From Formosa haliotis (lineage in GTDB: Bacteria > Bacteroidota > Bacteroidia > Flavobacteriales > Flavobacteriaceae), in assembly GCF_001685485.1 (NCBI RefSeq), contig NZ_BDEL01000001.1, positions 2,415,501 to 2,479,500 on the forward strand: a DNA stretch of 64,000 bases, given 5' to 3'. The notes beneath the pieces were generated by a model. That model was not told where the DNA came from. It searched no databases and saw only the letters and a list, made by a program, of their open reading frames with translations. This document shows, one piece after another, positions 9,169-18,047 of this stretch. The translations under genes were made by a program, and so were the position numbers. Position 1 is the stretch's first letter, and each line of letters starts with the position of its first letter.

Positions 9169-11211
9169 ATGAAAAAAATCATACTACTAATTATAATCAT
9201 AAACTTTACAAGTCTATTAAGCCATGCGCAACATGCTTTAGCTAGTAAGTATGATTTAATGCCTTGGCCAAAAAACATACAAGAAACAGGGCAAATACTC
9301 CCGATTACCGAAGATTTAACGATCTCTATAAACGGACCATCGCAAGACCGTGTTCAGTTTACGGCAACTTCTTTTTTAAGACGACTTTCTGGAAGAACCG
9401 GCGTATTTTTAAACTCAGGTTTTCCTACTTCTGCACAAAAAAACGCTAATGCTACCATTAAAATAAATTACAAAAAGGAAGGCGAATTAAGCATTACAAA
9501 CGACGAATCTTATCAGTTAAAAGTTACAAGCTCTGGAGCTACAATTACAGCTTTAACAGATATTGGGGCTATAAGAGGATTGGAAACTTTGTTACAATTA
9601 ACAAATTACGATACCACGCAGTACTATTTTAATGGTGTTACCATTGCCGATGAACCTCGTTTTGTTTGGCGTGGTTTAATGATCGATGTCGCTAGACATT
9701 TTCACTCGGTAGACGTGCTAAAACGAAACTTAGAAGCCATGGCTTCTGTTAAAATGAATGTTTTTCATTGGCATTTAATAGACGACCAAGGTTTTCGAGT
9801 AGAGTCTAAAACCTATCCGCAGCTCACAGATTTAGCGTCTGATGGATTATTCTATACGCACGAACAAATAAAAGATGTGGTGGCTTACGCATCGCGATTA
9901 GGGATTCGTGTTATTCCAGAATTCGATGTTCCTGGACATGCCACTGCTATTTTAACTGCTTTTCCAGAACTTGGGAGCAAACCAGGAACTACTTATACAC
10001 TTGAAAGAAATTCGGGTGTTTTCGATCCAACTTTAGACCCTACGAACGATGAAACCTACGTGTTCCTAGAAAATTTATTTACCGAGGTTGCTCCGCTTTT
10101 CCCAGACACCTATTTCCATATTGGAGGCGACGAAAATGAAGGTAGAGATTGGGATGCTAACAAGCATATTCAGCAATTTAAAAAAGCACATAACTTAAAA
10201 ACGAATCACGATTTACAAACGTATTTCAACATAAAGCTTGAAAAAATTCTAAATAAACTTGGTAAAAACCTTGTTGGTTGGGATGAGATTATGACGCCTA
10301 CTATGCCCACTACAGCAGTGATTCATTCATGGCGAGGCGAAAACGAAGGACTTCCAAAAGGAGGTACTTTAATTGAAGCCGCCAAAAAAGGATATAACAC
10401 CATTTTATCTAATGGCTTTTATATAGACCGCATGGAATCTATAAAAAAACACTATGCCACAGAACCTATCGGTGATGTAAAACTTACTAAAGAAGAAACG
10501 GCACGAATTTTAGGAGGAGAAGCCACTATGTGGAGCGAATTGGCAACTTCGGAAACCTTAGATTCTCGAATTTGGCCAAGAACTGCAGCCATAGCAGAAC
10601 GATTATGGTCTCAACAATCGGTTAACGATATGGATAATATGTTGAAACGTCTGGAGGTTGTAAACTTTAGGTTAGAAGAACTGGGATTAACGCATATTAA
10701 AAATAAGGCTGTTATTTTAAGAAATATTACAAATAACCAAAATATATCGTCTCTAGAAACGTTGACGAATATTTGTGAGCCTCTAAAAATTTACGAGCGA
10801 AACAAAGATGGCATTGAGTATAAAACGTACTCCCCTTTTAGATTGTTTGCCGATGCTTGTACCGCAGATGCATCAGATGCCCTAGTGTTTAATCGTTTAG
10901 TAAAACAATACACAACATCGCCTACTGCTGCAACTAAAACCGAGATTATGGCTTATTTAAATCTTTGGTCGAAAAACTATGACGCCTTTTCCAAACTAAA
11001 AAAATCACCCATTTTAAATAGTTTAGAGCCGCTTTCTAAAAATCTTTCGGAAGCTGCTAAGCTCATTTTAAAAGGACTAGAATCAACCACCCTTTCTAAT
11101 AGCGACAAAAATCTATTAAAAACGAATTTATCTGTATTAAAACAAGATCATGTAGATGTTGAAGTAGTGATTACAGAGGCTTTTGAAACGCTTTCAAAAC
11201 ACCTAAAATAA
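9169..11211 (+). CDS. Exported beta-N-acetylhexosaminidase, glycoside hydrolase family 20
   Basis: 680 residues from the ATG at 9169. A TTG at 9148 in the same frame is less likely, because the signal peptide (MKKIILLIIIINFTSLLSHA) begins at the ATG. An N-terminal GH20b-like domain (to about 160) leads into the TIM barrel: EPRFVWRGLMIDVARHF, FHWHLIDDQGFRVESK, VIPEFDVPGHA and HIGGDEN, with the catalytic Asp-Glu pair at about 321-322; MWSELAT and RIWPRTAAIAERLWS follow. About 150 residues after the barrel form a helical C-terminal region of unknown role. It should remove terminal GlcNAc or GalNAc from oligosaccharides in the periplasm or at the surface, feeding the NagB-LmbE enzyme. A terminator follows. 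Confidence 0.95.
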   Translation: MKKIILLIIIINFTSLLSHAQHALASKYDLMPWPKNIQETGQILPITEDLTISINGPSQDRVQFTATSFLRRLSGRTGVFLNSGFPTSAQKNANATIKINYKKEGELSITNDESYQLKVTSSGATITALTDIGAIRGLETLLQLTNYDTTQYYFNGVTIADEPRFVWRGLMIDVARHFHSVDVLKRNLEAMASVKMNVFHWHLIDDQGFRVESKTYPQLTDLASDGLFYTHEQIKDVVAYASRLGIRVIPEFDVPGHATAILTAFPELGSKPGTTYTLERNSGVFDPTLDPTNDETYVFLENLFTEVAPLFPDTYFHIGGDENEGRDWDANKHIQQFKKAHNLKTNHDLQTYFNIKLEKILNKLGKNLVGWDEIMTPTMPTTAVIHSWRGENEGLPKGGTLIEAAKKGYNTILSNGFYIDRMESIKKHYATEPIGDVKLTKEETARILGGEATMWSELATSETLDSRIWPRTAAIAERLWSQQSVNDMDNMLKRLEVVNFRLEELGLTHIKNKAVILRNITNNQNISSLETLTNICEPLKIYERNKDGIEYKTYSPFRLFADACTADASDALVFNRLVKQYTTSPTAATKTEIMAYLNLWSKNYDAFSKLKKSPILNSLEPLSKNLSEAAKLILKGLESTTLSNSDKNLLKTNLSVLKQDHVDVEVVITEAFETLSKHLK

Positions 11212-11244
11212 CTTTTTTTTTAAATTTAGTTTGTTTGTTTTAAG

Positions 11245-11275
11245 GCCCGAAATCTAACATGGATTCGGGCTTTTT
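11245..11275. terminator. Intrinsic terminator between convergent GH20 and MocR genes
   Basis: GCCCGAAATC (11245-11254) pairs with GATTCGGGC (11262-11270), with one bulged A, followed by TTTTT. On the plus strand it ends the GlcNAc locus. It touches the stop codon of the minus-strand regulator at 11274. Confidence 0.85.
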
Positions 11276-12785
11276 AGTTTTCATCACTATGCTGTAATGC
11301 CAACTGATTATAAATGGTTCTTAAATTAATAACTACAGCCTTAATTTCTTCTTCGTTTAAATGACCAAAACCAAAACGTATAGCACAAGTATCTTTATCC
11401 TGATATAAAATGGTTTTCGGTATAAACACTTCATGCTTTTCGGCTGCTTCGGCTAACTTCACCAACGAAATTTCCGATGTAAATTGTAGCCATATTGCCA
11501 ATCCTCCAGAAGGCATTTCCCATTCTAATAGATCTCCAAAAAACAATGTTAGATAATTACACAAACAATCTCGGCGTTGTTTATAAATTAAAATATTCTT
11601 TTTTATAAGCCGATGTATTTCACCCTCGTAAATTAATTCTGAAAGCATTTGTTCCTGAATTAAATCGCCTTGCTGATCTAACAATTGCAAGTAATTTTTG
11701 GCCTCGGAAATTAAATTTTCGGGAGCAATTACAAACCCTGTTTGAAAACTAGGAAACAACGATTGACCTAATTTTCCCAGATAAATAACATGCCCATTCG
11801 CATCGGAACTCGCCATGGGTAACATCGCCGAGCCCTCGTATTGAAAATCGTAATCAAAATCATCTTCAATAATCGCAAACCCATAGGCCTTGGCTAATTG
11901 TAGTAGTTTTAATCGACGGTTAGCACTTAAGGTTTTAGTGGTAGGATAATCTCTTTGGGCGCAAACATATACACACCTAATGCTGCGTTTTACAAAATGT
12001 GTTTTTATATAATCGACATCTAAACCTTCGTAGTCTACGGGAACCGTTTTAATGTTCGCCCCTACTTGCTGAAAAATCATATTTGCCGAATAATTACTAA
12101 ACCGACCAACCAAAACCACATCCTTTTGTTTTAAAAGCAATTGCGACACGATATACAAACTCATTTCTGTACTTCGCGTACTCAGAATATTATTTGGTTT
12201 TATATGAAATCCGCGGGTGGCATTTAAATAATTACACAGCTGGGTTTCGAACATAGAATACGAAACCTCGTCGGTACGATTCCATTTTTTTAGTAGAGGC
12301 TTACGCTTCATTGCCGCACTATACCATCTAGAAAATTGATGTGTAGGATGTAAACGCAAATCGGGTTTCCCTTCGTTAATCGCATATTTTGCCTTGGTAA
12401 CCTGCCCAGTGGAAGCCAAATGCAACGATTCCTGAAATGAAAATCCCGTAGTTTTAGAATAATTATTCGCCTGATTTAAAGGGTGTGTTGTGGCCTTAAT
12501 TTTAGCAGTAGCTTGCTGCGGAAGCAAAACAAATGTTCCTTTATTTGGCACTATTTCTACCCAGCCTTGAGAGGCTAATTCGTCGTAAATAGCCACAGCC
12601 GTGTTACGGTGTATTTTTAAAGATTGACTTAAAACACGCGTTCCCGGTAAGGTGGTGCCATGCAAAATATAGCCCCGTTGTATTAAATTTATAATTTGCT
12701 GCGACACTTGAATATACACGGGCTTTGAATCCGATTTATCGAAAACAATCAATTTTTTGAAAAGGGTATTAACCGGACTATTCAT
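11274..12785 (-). CDS. MocR-type transcriptional regulator (GntR wHTH + aminotransferase-like domain) lacking the PLP lysine
   Basis: 503 residues. Residues about 20-85 are a GntR winged helix-turn-helix (KPVYIQVSQQIINLIQRG, TTLPGTRVLSQSLKIHRNTAVAIYDEL). Residues about 130-490 are an aminotransferase class I fold (YGFAIIEDDFDYDFQYEG). The segment that normally holds the PLP-binding lysine (family pattern YxGSFSKTLFPGLRLGY) reads YLGKLGQSLFPSFQTGF, so Gln341 replaces Lys and the nearby Arg is also Gln. It may therefore bind a ligand without Schiff-base chemistry, or not bind PLP at all. It is divergent from a TonB receptor and bioB, with inverted repeats between them, suggesting that it controls them; the effector is unknown. 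Confidence 0.88.
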   Translation of the reverse strand: MNSPVNTLFKKLIVFDKSDSKPVYIQVSQQIINLIQRGYILHGTTLPGTRVLSQSLKIHRNTAVAIYDELASQGWVEIVPNKGTFVLLPQQATAKIKATTHPLNQANNYSKTTGFSFQESLHLASTGQVTKAKYAINEGKPDLRLHPTHQFSRWYSAAMKRKPLLKKWNRTDEVSYSMFETQLCNYLNATRGFHIKPNNILSTRSTEMSLYIVSQLLLKQKDVVLVGRFSNYSANMIFQQVGANIKTVPVDYEGLDVDYIKTHFVKRSIRCVYVCAQRDYPTTKTLSANRRLKLLQLAKAYGFAIIEDDFDYDFQYEGSAMLPMASSDANGHVIYLGKLGQSLFPSFQTGFVIAPENLISEAKNYLQLLDQQGDLIQEQMLSELIYEGEIHRLIKKNILIYKQRRDCLCNYLTLFFGDLLEWEMPSGGLAIWLQFTSEISLVKLAEAAEKHEVFIPKTILYQDKDTCAIRFGFGHLNEEEIKAVVINLRTIYNQLALQHSDEN

Positions 12786-12797
12786 GGTTTTAAAACT

Positions 12798-12826
12798 GGA
12801 CTAGTGTAATAGTCCGTAAAGTTACG
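12798..12826. promoter_or_regulatory. Inverted repeats in the MocR / TonB receptor divergent promoter
   Basis: GGACTA (12798-12803) and TAGTCC (12810-12815) form a perfect dyad with a six-base spacer. A second one, CGTAA (12815-12819) with TTACG (12822-12826), abuts it. Both lie in a 69-base gap with no other feature, where an autoregulating MocR protein would be expected to bind. They are too short and lack the T-run for a terminator. Confidence 0.5.
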
Positions 12827-12854
12827 ACTTTTGCATCGTTTTTAAATAACAACT

Positions 12855-14675
12855 ATGAAATCGACTAAACTCATTACCCTATTAAGTATTTTAACCACGG
12901 CCATCGGATTTGCCCAAGACCCAGTTGCCGAAGAACAATTAGACGAAATTATTGTTACATCTAGTAGAATTGAACTCCCTTTCTCAAAAAATTCCCGATC
13001 TATAAATATTATAACTTCCGAAGATATTCAGGCTTCTGCAGCAACTAATGTAGCCGATTTATTGCAGCAAGTTGCTGGTGTAGACATTCGTAGACGTGGA
13101 ACAGCCGGAATGCAAGCCGATTTATACATTCGTGGTGGTAGTTTCGATCAAACATTACTCCTTATAGACGGAATTAAGGTCGACGATGCACAAACCGGTC
13201 ACCATACCATGAATATGGCCTTACCCATAGAAGTTATCGAACGTATTGAAATTATTTCTGGACCTGCAGCTCGTGTATTTGGTCAGAATGCCTTTACGGG
13301 AGCCGTAAATATTGTTACTAAAAAGAGTACAGAAAACTTGTTGACTTTAGATACGCAAGTAGGCTCGTTTAACACATTAAATGCTGCGGTTACTGGAGGT
13401 GTAAATTTAGACAACTCATCGCACGTGGTGCACATGTCTAAAAACACATCGGGAGGATATAGACATAATACAGATTACGATAATCAGAATTACTTCATAA
13501 AAAGTACCTTTAATAAAAACAAACTCCCTATAAATTTTTTAGCAGCGCTTTCTGAACGTGATTTTGGTGCCAATGGGTTTTACTCTACCCCTTCTGCAAC
13601 CGAACAATACGAAGAAACCCAAACAAGCTTAATTGGTATTTCAACAAAAATTAAGAACAACGATTGGATAATAAAACCTCAGTTATACTGGAGACGTAAT
13701 CAAGATATGTATTTATACGATCGTAACAACCCAACAGGATATAGAAACCTACACATTACCAATAAAATTGGAGCCGAAGTTAATGCCTCTTACACTTCTA
13801 ATTTAGGAATTACAGGCTTTGGAGTAGATGTGGCACAAGTATTTTTGGCAAGTAATAATTTAGGAGATAGAGACCGCTTAATGACAACTTTGTTTTTAGA
13901 ACATCAATTTAAATTTTTCAACGACAAATTAGATGTTACTCCAGGAATTGCAGTAACTTATTATTCCGACTTTAAGTTTCATGCCTTCCCAGGAATGGAT
14001 CTAGGTTACGAATTAAGCGACAACTTTAAAATTTATGGAAATGTAGGTTACACTTACAGAATACCTACTTATACCGATCTGTATTATAGCGACCCAACAA
14101 CACTAGGAAACCCGGATTTGGATCCTGAAGAAGCCATTGCCGAAGAAATTGGATTAAAATTTAACAAAGCAAATTTTACAGCATCGGTTGCCTTTTTCAA
14201 TAGAGATTCTAGAGATTTGATTGATTATGTTAAAGATAACGAAGAAGACCTTTGGCAAGCTACTAATATAGCAGAAGTTAATACTAAGGGTATAGATGTT
14301 TACGCCAATTACGGATTTACAATTGGAGCTTATATGCAAAGCCTTAATGCATCTTATACGTATATAGATGATGAAGTTAAAGATTTAGATGTAAATTATT
14401 CAAAATACGCCATTAACTCATTAAAGCATCATTTTGTAACCCGTTTTACCTCTCAATTTTTTCAAAATTTATCGCAATCTATTATTTATAAATACGCAGA
14501 GCGCACCTCTGGCGAAACCTATTCTGTAGTAGATGCTAGTTTGAATTATAATTTTAAAGCCTTTGAATTTTCTGTAATTGCAAATAACATTTTCAATACA
14601 GAATATACCGAAACCAACTTAGTACCTATGCCAAAAGGAAACTTAATTTTCGGATTAAAATACATGTTTAAATAA
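12855..14675 (+). CDS. BtuB-like TonB-dependent receptor, candidate biotin-related transporter
   Basis: 606 residues, the short BtuB-like size class. Signal peptide about 1-20 (ending GFAQD). The TonB-box/plug start is LDEIIVTSSRIELP, followed by DLLQQVAGVDIRRRG, LYIRGGSFDQTLLLIDGIKV and NIVTKKS; the barrel carries PDLDPEEA and ends in an aromatic-rich strand. It has no N-terminal carboxypeptidase-like domain, unlike the SusC homologue. It is followed 41 bases later by biotin synthase. I see no cobalamin riboswitch in the short leader. A role in uptake of biotin or a precursor is an inference from the bioB neighbour; the ligand is not visible in the protein. Confidence 0.88.
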   Translation: MKSTKLITLLSILTTAIGFAQDPVAEEQLDEIIVTSSRIELPFSKNSRSINIITSEDIQASAATNVADLLQQVAGVDIRRRGTAGMQADLYIRGGSFDQTLLLIDGIKVDDAQTGHHTMNMALPIEVIERIEIISGPAARVFGQNAFTGAVNIVTKKSTENLLTLDTQVGSFNTLNAAVTGGVNLDNSSHVVHMSKNTSGGYRHNTDYDNQNYFIKSTFNKNKLPINFLAALSERDFGANGFYSTPSATEQYEETQTSLIGISTKIKNNDWIIKPQLYWRRNQDMYLYDRNNPTGYRNLHITNKIGAEVNASYTSNLGITGFGVDVAQVFLASNNLGDRDRLMTTLFLEHQFKFFNDKLDVTPGIAVTYYSDFKFHAFPGMDLGYELSDNFKIYGNVGYTYRIPTYTDLYYSDPTTLGNPDLDPEEAIAEEIGLKFNKANFTASVAFFNRDSRDLIDYVKDNEEDLWQATNIAEVNTKGIDVYANYGFTIGAYMQSLNASYTYIDDEVKDLDVNYSKYAINSLKHHFVTRFTSQFFQNLSQSIIYKYAERTSGETYSVVDASLNYNFKAFEFSVIANNIFNTEYTETNLVPMPKGNLIFGLKYMFK

Positions 14676-14716
14676 AATTTACACGCCTAAAAACCGATTA
14701 CCAAAACCACTTGACC

Positions 14717-15805
14717 ATGAGTAGCATTAGACATAATTGGACCACAGAAGAAATTATAAATATTTATAACAAACCTTTTATGGAGCTACTCTATGAAGCT
14801 GCCACGGTACATCGTCTACATCATGACCCGAATACGGTTCAGGTTTCAACTTTATTGTCTATTAAAACTGGAGGATGCTCAGAAGATTGTGGGTATTGTC
14901 CGCAGGCCGCCCGTTACCATACCAATATAGAAGGTAACGATTTAATGACCGTACAACAAGTTAAAGCGCAGGCCCTACGTGCTAAATCTACCGGAAGCTC
15001 GAGAGTGTGTATGGGTGCTGCATGGCGAAATGTGAAAGATGGCGAAGAATTCGATCAAGTGCTAGAAATGGTGAGAACCATAAATAAACTGGATATGGAA
15101 GTGTGCTGTACCTTAGGTATGGTTACCGAAAATCAGGCCAAACGTCTTGCCGAAGCAGGTTTATACGCGTATAACCACAATTTAGATTCTTCTGAAGAAT
15201 ATTACAAAGAAGTAATTTCTACCCGAGGTTATCAAGACCGGTTAGATACTATAGATAACGTTCGAAAAACCAATGTTACAGTATGTTCTGGAGGTATAAT
15301 TGGCATGGGCGAAACCATAGTAGACAGAGCAGATATGTTAGTGGCATTATCAACTTTAAGTCCGCAACCAGAGTCTACCCCCATAAATGCTTTAGTTGCT
15401 GTTGAAGGCACACCTTTAGAAAATGAAAAACCCGTAGAGATTTGGGACATGATTAGAATGGTTGCTACCACGCGAATAGTAATGCCCGAAACTCAAGTGC
15501 GATTAAGTGCTGGAAGAACCCAAATGTCTCGCGAAGGTCAAGCCATGTGTTTTTTCGCCGGTGCTAACTCTATTTTCGCTGGAGATAAATTACTAACAAC
15601 TCCAAATCCTGATGTAAACGAAGACCTTAAAATGTTTGAATTACTCGGATTAAACCCACAAAAACCATTCACAAAAAAAGTCCAACCCCAAACTACCGAG
15701 GCTCAAGACTCTCAATTTCAATCCTTAGGAGAAAAGCCAAAATGGACACGTCCAGAACATAAAATTGAACGAAATGAAGCCGCAAAATTGAAATCTAAAA
15801 AATAA
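14717..15805 (+). CDS. bioB: Biotin synthase BioB
   Basis: Radical SAM enzyme that inserts sulfur into dethiobiotin to make biotin. 362 residues from the ATG at 14717; a TTG six bases upstream is in frame but less likely. The [4Fe-4S] motif CSEDCGYC gives Cys54, Cys58 and Cys61. Other BioB signatures are present: RVCMGAAWR, YNHNLDSS, TVCSGGIIGMGE and RLSAGRTQMS, with the Arg of that last motif contacting the second cluster in known enzymes. The C-terminus carries an extra polar, Lys-rich tail of about 40 residues. It is co-directional with the TonB receptor upstream. The other biotin-pathway genes are not in this window. Confidence 0.97.
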   Translation: MSSIRHNWTTEEIINIYNKPFMELLYEAATVHRLHHDPNTVQVSTLLSIKTGGCSEDCGYCPQAARYHTNIEGNDLMTVQQVKAQALRAKSTGSSRVCMGAAWRNVKDGEEFDQVLEMVRTINKLDMEVCCTLGMVTENQAKRLAEAGLYAYNHNLDSSEEYYKEVISTRGYQDRLDTIDNVRKTNVTVCSGGIIGMGETIVDRADMLVALSTLSPQPESTPINALVAVEGTPLENEKPVEIWDMIRMVATTRIVMPETQVRLSAGRTQMSREGQAMCFFAGANSIFAGDKLLTTPNPDVNEDLKMFELLGLNPQKPFTKKVQPQTTEAQDSQFQSLGEKPKWTRPEHKIERNEAAKLKSKK

Positions 15806-15916
15806 AAATTGATATATTTCTAAGCTATATTTTGAAAAAATTATAGCCGATTTACTACTTTTTAAATATCATATTCATTACAATTTATTAACTTGCAGTT
15901 TTAATTATTTTAACTT

Positions 15917-16780
15917 TTGAAATTAAATCTTCAAGACATTCCTCGAGTAAAAACCATTACTAAAGAGGCGTTTATAGAGCAGTATTTTAAACCACAAAAA
16001 CCTGTGGTAATAGAGCATTTTATAGACGACTGGCCAGCGTATTCTAAGTGGAATTTAGACTATATGAAAGAGATTGCAGGAGACAAAACTGTTCCGCTTT
16101 ACGACGACCGCCCGGTAGACTATAAAGATGGTTTTAATGAGCCGCATGCCAAAATGAAAATGAGCGATTACGTCAATTTGCTTAAACGCGAACCGACAAA
16201 ATTCAGAATTTTCCTTTGGAATATTTTAAAAGAAGTCCCTCAATTACAAAAGGATTTTAGTTATCCAGATTTTGGCTTACGCTTAATGAAAGGCTTACCC
16301 ATGCTATTCTTTGGAGGGAAAGATTCGTATACCTTTATGCATTACGATATCGATTTGGCAAATATTTTTCACTTTCATTTTGAAGGTAAAAAAGAAATTA
16401 TTTTGTTCGATCAAGATCAAAACAAATACTTGTACCAAGTGCCACACGCTTTAATTACAAGGGAAGATATCGATTTTCATAATCCAGATTTAGACAAGTG
16501 GCCTGCCTTAAAAAAAGCAAAAGGTTATAAAACCGAATTAAATCATGGTGAGGTCTTGTATATGCCCGAAGGGTATTGGCATTATATGCGCTACATTACT
16601 CCTGGTTTTTCAATGAGTCTGAGAGCAATTGCTAGGCATCCTAAAAACTTAAGTAAAGCCATCTACAATGTCTTTATCATGAGAAATTACGACAATCTTA
16701 TGCGCCGTTTAAAAGGACAGCGTTGGATTGATTGGAAGAACGAACAAGCCGTTATTAGAACTACAAAATATAATTCTTAA
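15917..16780 (+). CDS. Cupin-like JmjC-domain protein (putative Fe(II)/2-oxoglutarate oxygenase)
   Basis: 287 residues, starting at a TTG at 15917 with an in-frame stop (TAA) two codons upstream; I see no better start, and the conserved N-terminus (LNLQDIPRVKTITKEAFIEQYF) begins right there. The fold signature is of the Cupin_8/JmjC group: VVIEHFIDDWPAYSKW, then HYD (His142, Asp144) and a distal His222 in MPEGYWHYM, giving a plausible HxD...H iron site. Related proteins hydroxylate protein or RNA substrates, but none can be assigned here. It is cytoplasmic, with no signal peptide. It lies 111 bases after bioB, possibly as a separate transcript. Confidence 0.82.
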   Translation: MKLNLQDIPRVKTITKEAFIEQYFKPQKPVVIEHFIDDWPAYSKWNLDYMKEIAGDKTVPLYDDRPVDYKDGFNEPHAKMKMSDYVNLLKREPTKFRIFLWNILKEVPQLQKDFSYPDFGLRLMKGLPMLFFGGKDSYTFMHYDIDLANIFHFHFEGKKEIILFDQDQNKYLYQVPHALITREDIDFHNPDLDKWPALKKAKGYKTELNHGEVLYMPEGYWHYMRYITPGFSMSLRAIARHPKNLSKAIYNVFIMRNYDNLMRRLKGQRWIDWKNEQAVIRTTKYNS

Positions 16781-16797
16781 GGTTTAACTATTAAAGT

Positions 16798-16805
16798 TAT
16801 ATTTG
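16798..16805 (+). promoter_or_regulatory. Bacteroidota -7 promoter element (TATATTTG)
   Basis: The sequence matches TAnnTTTG, 20 bases before the ATG of the small barrel gene. The -33 element is not recognisable, so only the -7 part is supported. Confidence 0.5.
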
Positions 16806-16825
16806 TCCCAAAAATTAAAAAACCT

Positions 16826-17317
16826 ATGAAAAATATATTAGTCATCGCGTTGTTATGCGTCGTTTCTTTTGCCAATGCTCAAGCTTTTGATGGTAAAGGA
16901 GATATGAAATTTCAAATCGGGCCAAGTTTTCAAAATAATGGAACTGGTATAAATGGAACCTACGATTTTGGTGTTGGCGATAATATTTCGTTCGGAATTG
17001 CTTCAACCTATGTACTAGGTGTAAACGATGATATTGACGCTAATTTTAACGATCGTTTCGATATTAAAGCCCGTTTCAACGCTAACCTTTCTAATGTTAT
17101 TGGCATTGGTAGCCAATTTGATTTATATCCAGGCTTAAGTTTTAGTTTAAGGAATTTTGGAGGTCATGTAGGAGCAAGATATTTCTTTACTGACGGATTT
17201 GGAATTTATACAGAAGCAGGGTTTCCAATTGCAAAATACGATACCGGACATTTAACGCCTGCCGAAAAATTAAACAATCAGTTTGTGTTTAATTTTGGAG
17301 CCTCTTTTAATTTATAA
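16826..17317 (+). CDS. Small outer-membrane beta-barrel protein (DUF6646-like)
   Basis: 163 residues with a clear signal peptide (MKNILVIALLCVVSFANAQA). The mature part has Gly- and Asn-rich alternating strands (KFQIGPSFQNNGTGINGTYDFGVGDNISFGIAS) and ends in F-N-L, typical of eight-stranded barrels in this family. It has no enzymatic motif. Proteins of this size and pattern are common in flavobacteria but functionally uncharacterised. It has its own promoter element and is followed by a nested hairpin repeat that probably ends transcription. Confidence 0.75.
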   Translation: MKNILVIALLCVVSFANAQAFDGKGDMKFQIGPSFQNNGTGINGTYDFGVGDNISFGIASTYVLGVNDDIDANFNDRFDIKARFNANLSNVIGIGSQFDLYPGLSFSLRNFGGHVGARYFFTDGFGIYTEAGFPIAKYDTGHLTPAEKLNNQFVFNFGASFNL

Positions 17318-17341
17318 AAGTTAACTGTATTCCTTAAAAAA

Positions 17342-17470
17342 GGCTATCTAAATAGTTAAATTGTCGTCAACCTGAATAAGGATTCAGGCTCTTACATATT
17401 TAGTTATAAATATGATGAGTTTCTGAAATAAATTCAGAATGACGAGTTTTTATGCTTTTTGGATAGCCTC
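17342..17470. repeat. Nested inverted-repeat element, copy 1 (bidirectional terminator-like)
   Basis: The outer arms GGCTATCTAAA (17342-17352) and TTTGGATAGCC (17458-17468) differ by one base. Inside are TCGTCA (17364-17369) with TGACGA (17440-17445), a perfect hairpin CCTGAAT/ATTCAGG (17371-17388), and another, TTCTGAA/TTCAGAA (17421-17439). It fills the gap between convergent genes. A related shorter copy lies at 43944-44020, sharing the outer arms and the TCAACCTGA core. Confidence 0.7.
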
Positions 17471-17476
17471 ATTTAT

Positions 17477-17980
17477 TTATGAAATTAAGGCATTCACTTT
17501 CTCGTAAACCAAGGGCGATTCCCAACCACGATACAATAAATAGTCGGCTAATTTCTTCTTCTTTTTATACGGATTAGATTCTTTAATCAACTCACATTTA
17601 CGTTCAGCCAAAGCATCAAATGTGCCATAATAATCTAAATCATCCAGTTCTTTAAGTCCCGTTTGTATATTAAACTTACTGATTTGCCTGCGTTTCAATT
17701 CGGCCGTTAATCGGTTTCTTCCCCAATTCTTATATTTAAATTTTCCTCGTACATAAGCCTTTGCAAAACGTTCTTCATTTAAAAAATCGTGTTGTAACAA
17801 ATGCACAATAACCACATCAATAGCATCAGGAATCATATGCATACTTTTCAGCTTGTCTAGCACTTCTTTATGGCAACGTTCTTGGTATACGCAATACCGT
17901 TCTAATGCGCGTTTCGCCTCTTCTACCGTAAAAGTTTTATGCTGATTCACGTATAATTTTAAATATTTGTTTTTAAACAC
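17477..17980 (-). CDS. recX: RecX-family regulator of RecA
   Basis: 167 residues of the RecX three-helix-repeat type: FTVEEAKRALERYCVYQERCHKEVLDKL, HLLQHDFLNEERFAKAYVRGKFKYKNWGRNRLTAELKRR and KKKKKLADYLLYRGW, in the family order. RecX binds RecA filaments and limits strand exchange. The frame starts with GTG (complement of 17978-17980); I see no ATG shortly upstream, and the N-terminus fits the family length. It stands alone between a convergent barrel gene and a divergent large secreted protein. Confidence 0.93.
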   Translation of the reverse strand: MFKNKYLKLYVNQHKTFTVEEAKRALERYCVYQERCHKEVLDKLKSMHMIPDAIDVVIVHLLQHDFLNEERFAKAYVRGKFKYKNWGRNRLTAELKRRQISKFNIQTGLKELDDLDYYGTFDALAERKCELIKESNPYKKKKKLADYLLYRGWESPLVYEKVNALIS

Positions 17981-18047
17981 TTGATTTTCAGTGTTTTTTA
18001 TTTTAACTTTAATGTTCTCCCCGAGATTTATAAATTAATTTACACCG

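Noticed and set aside
12786..12854. Cobalamin riboswitch before the BtuB-like receptor
   Set aside because: The leader is far too short and has no B12-box-like sequence; the only structures are two short dyads.
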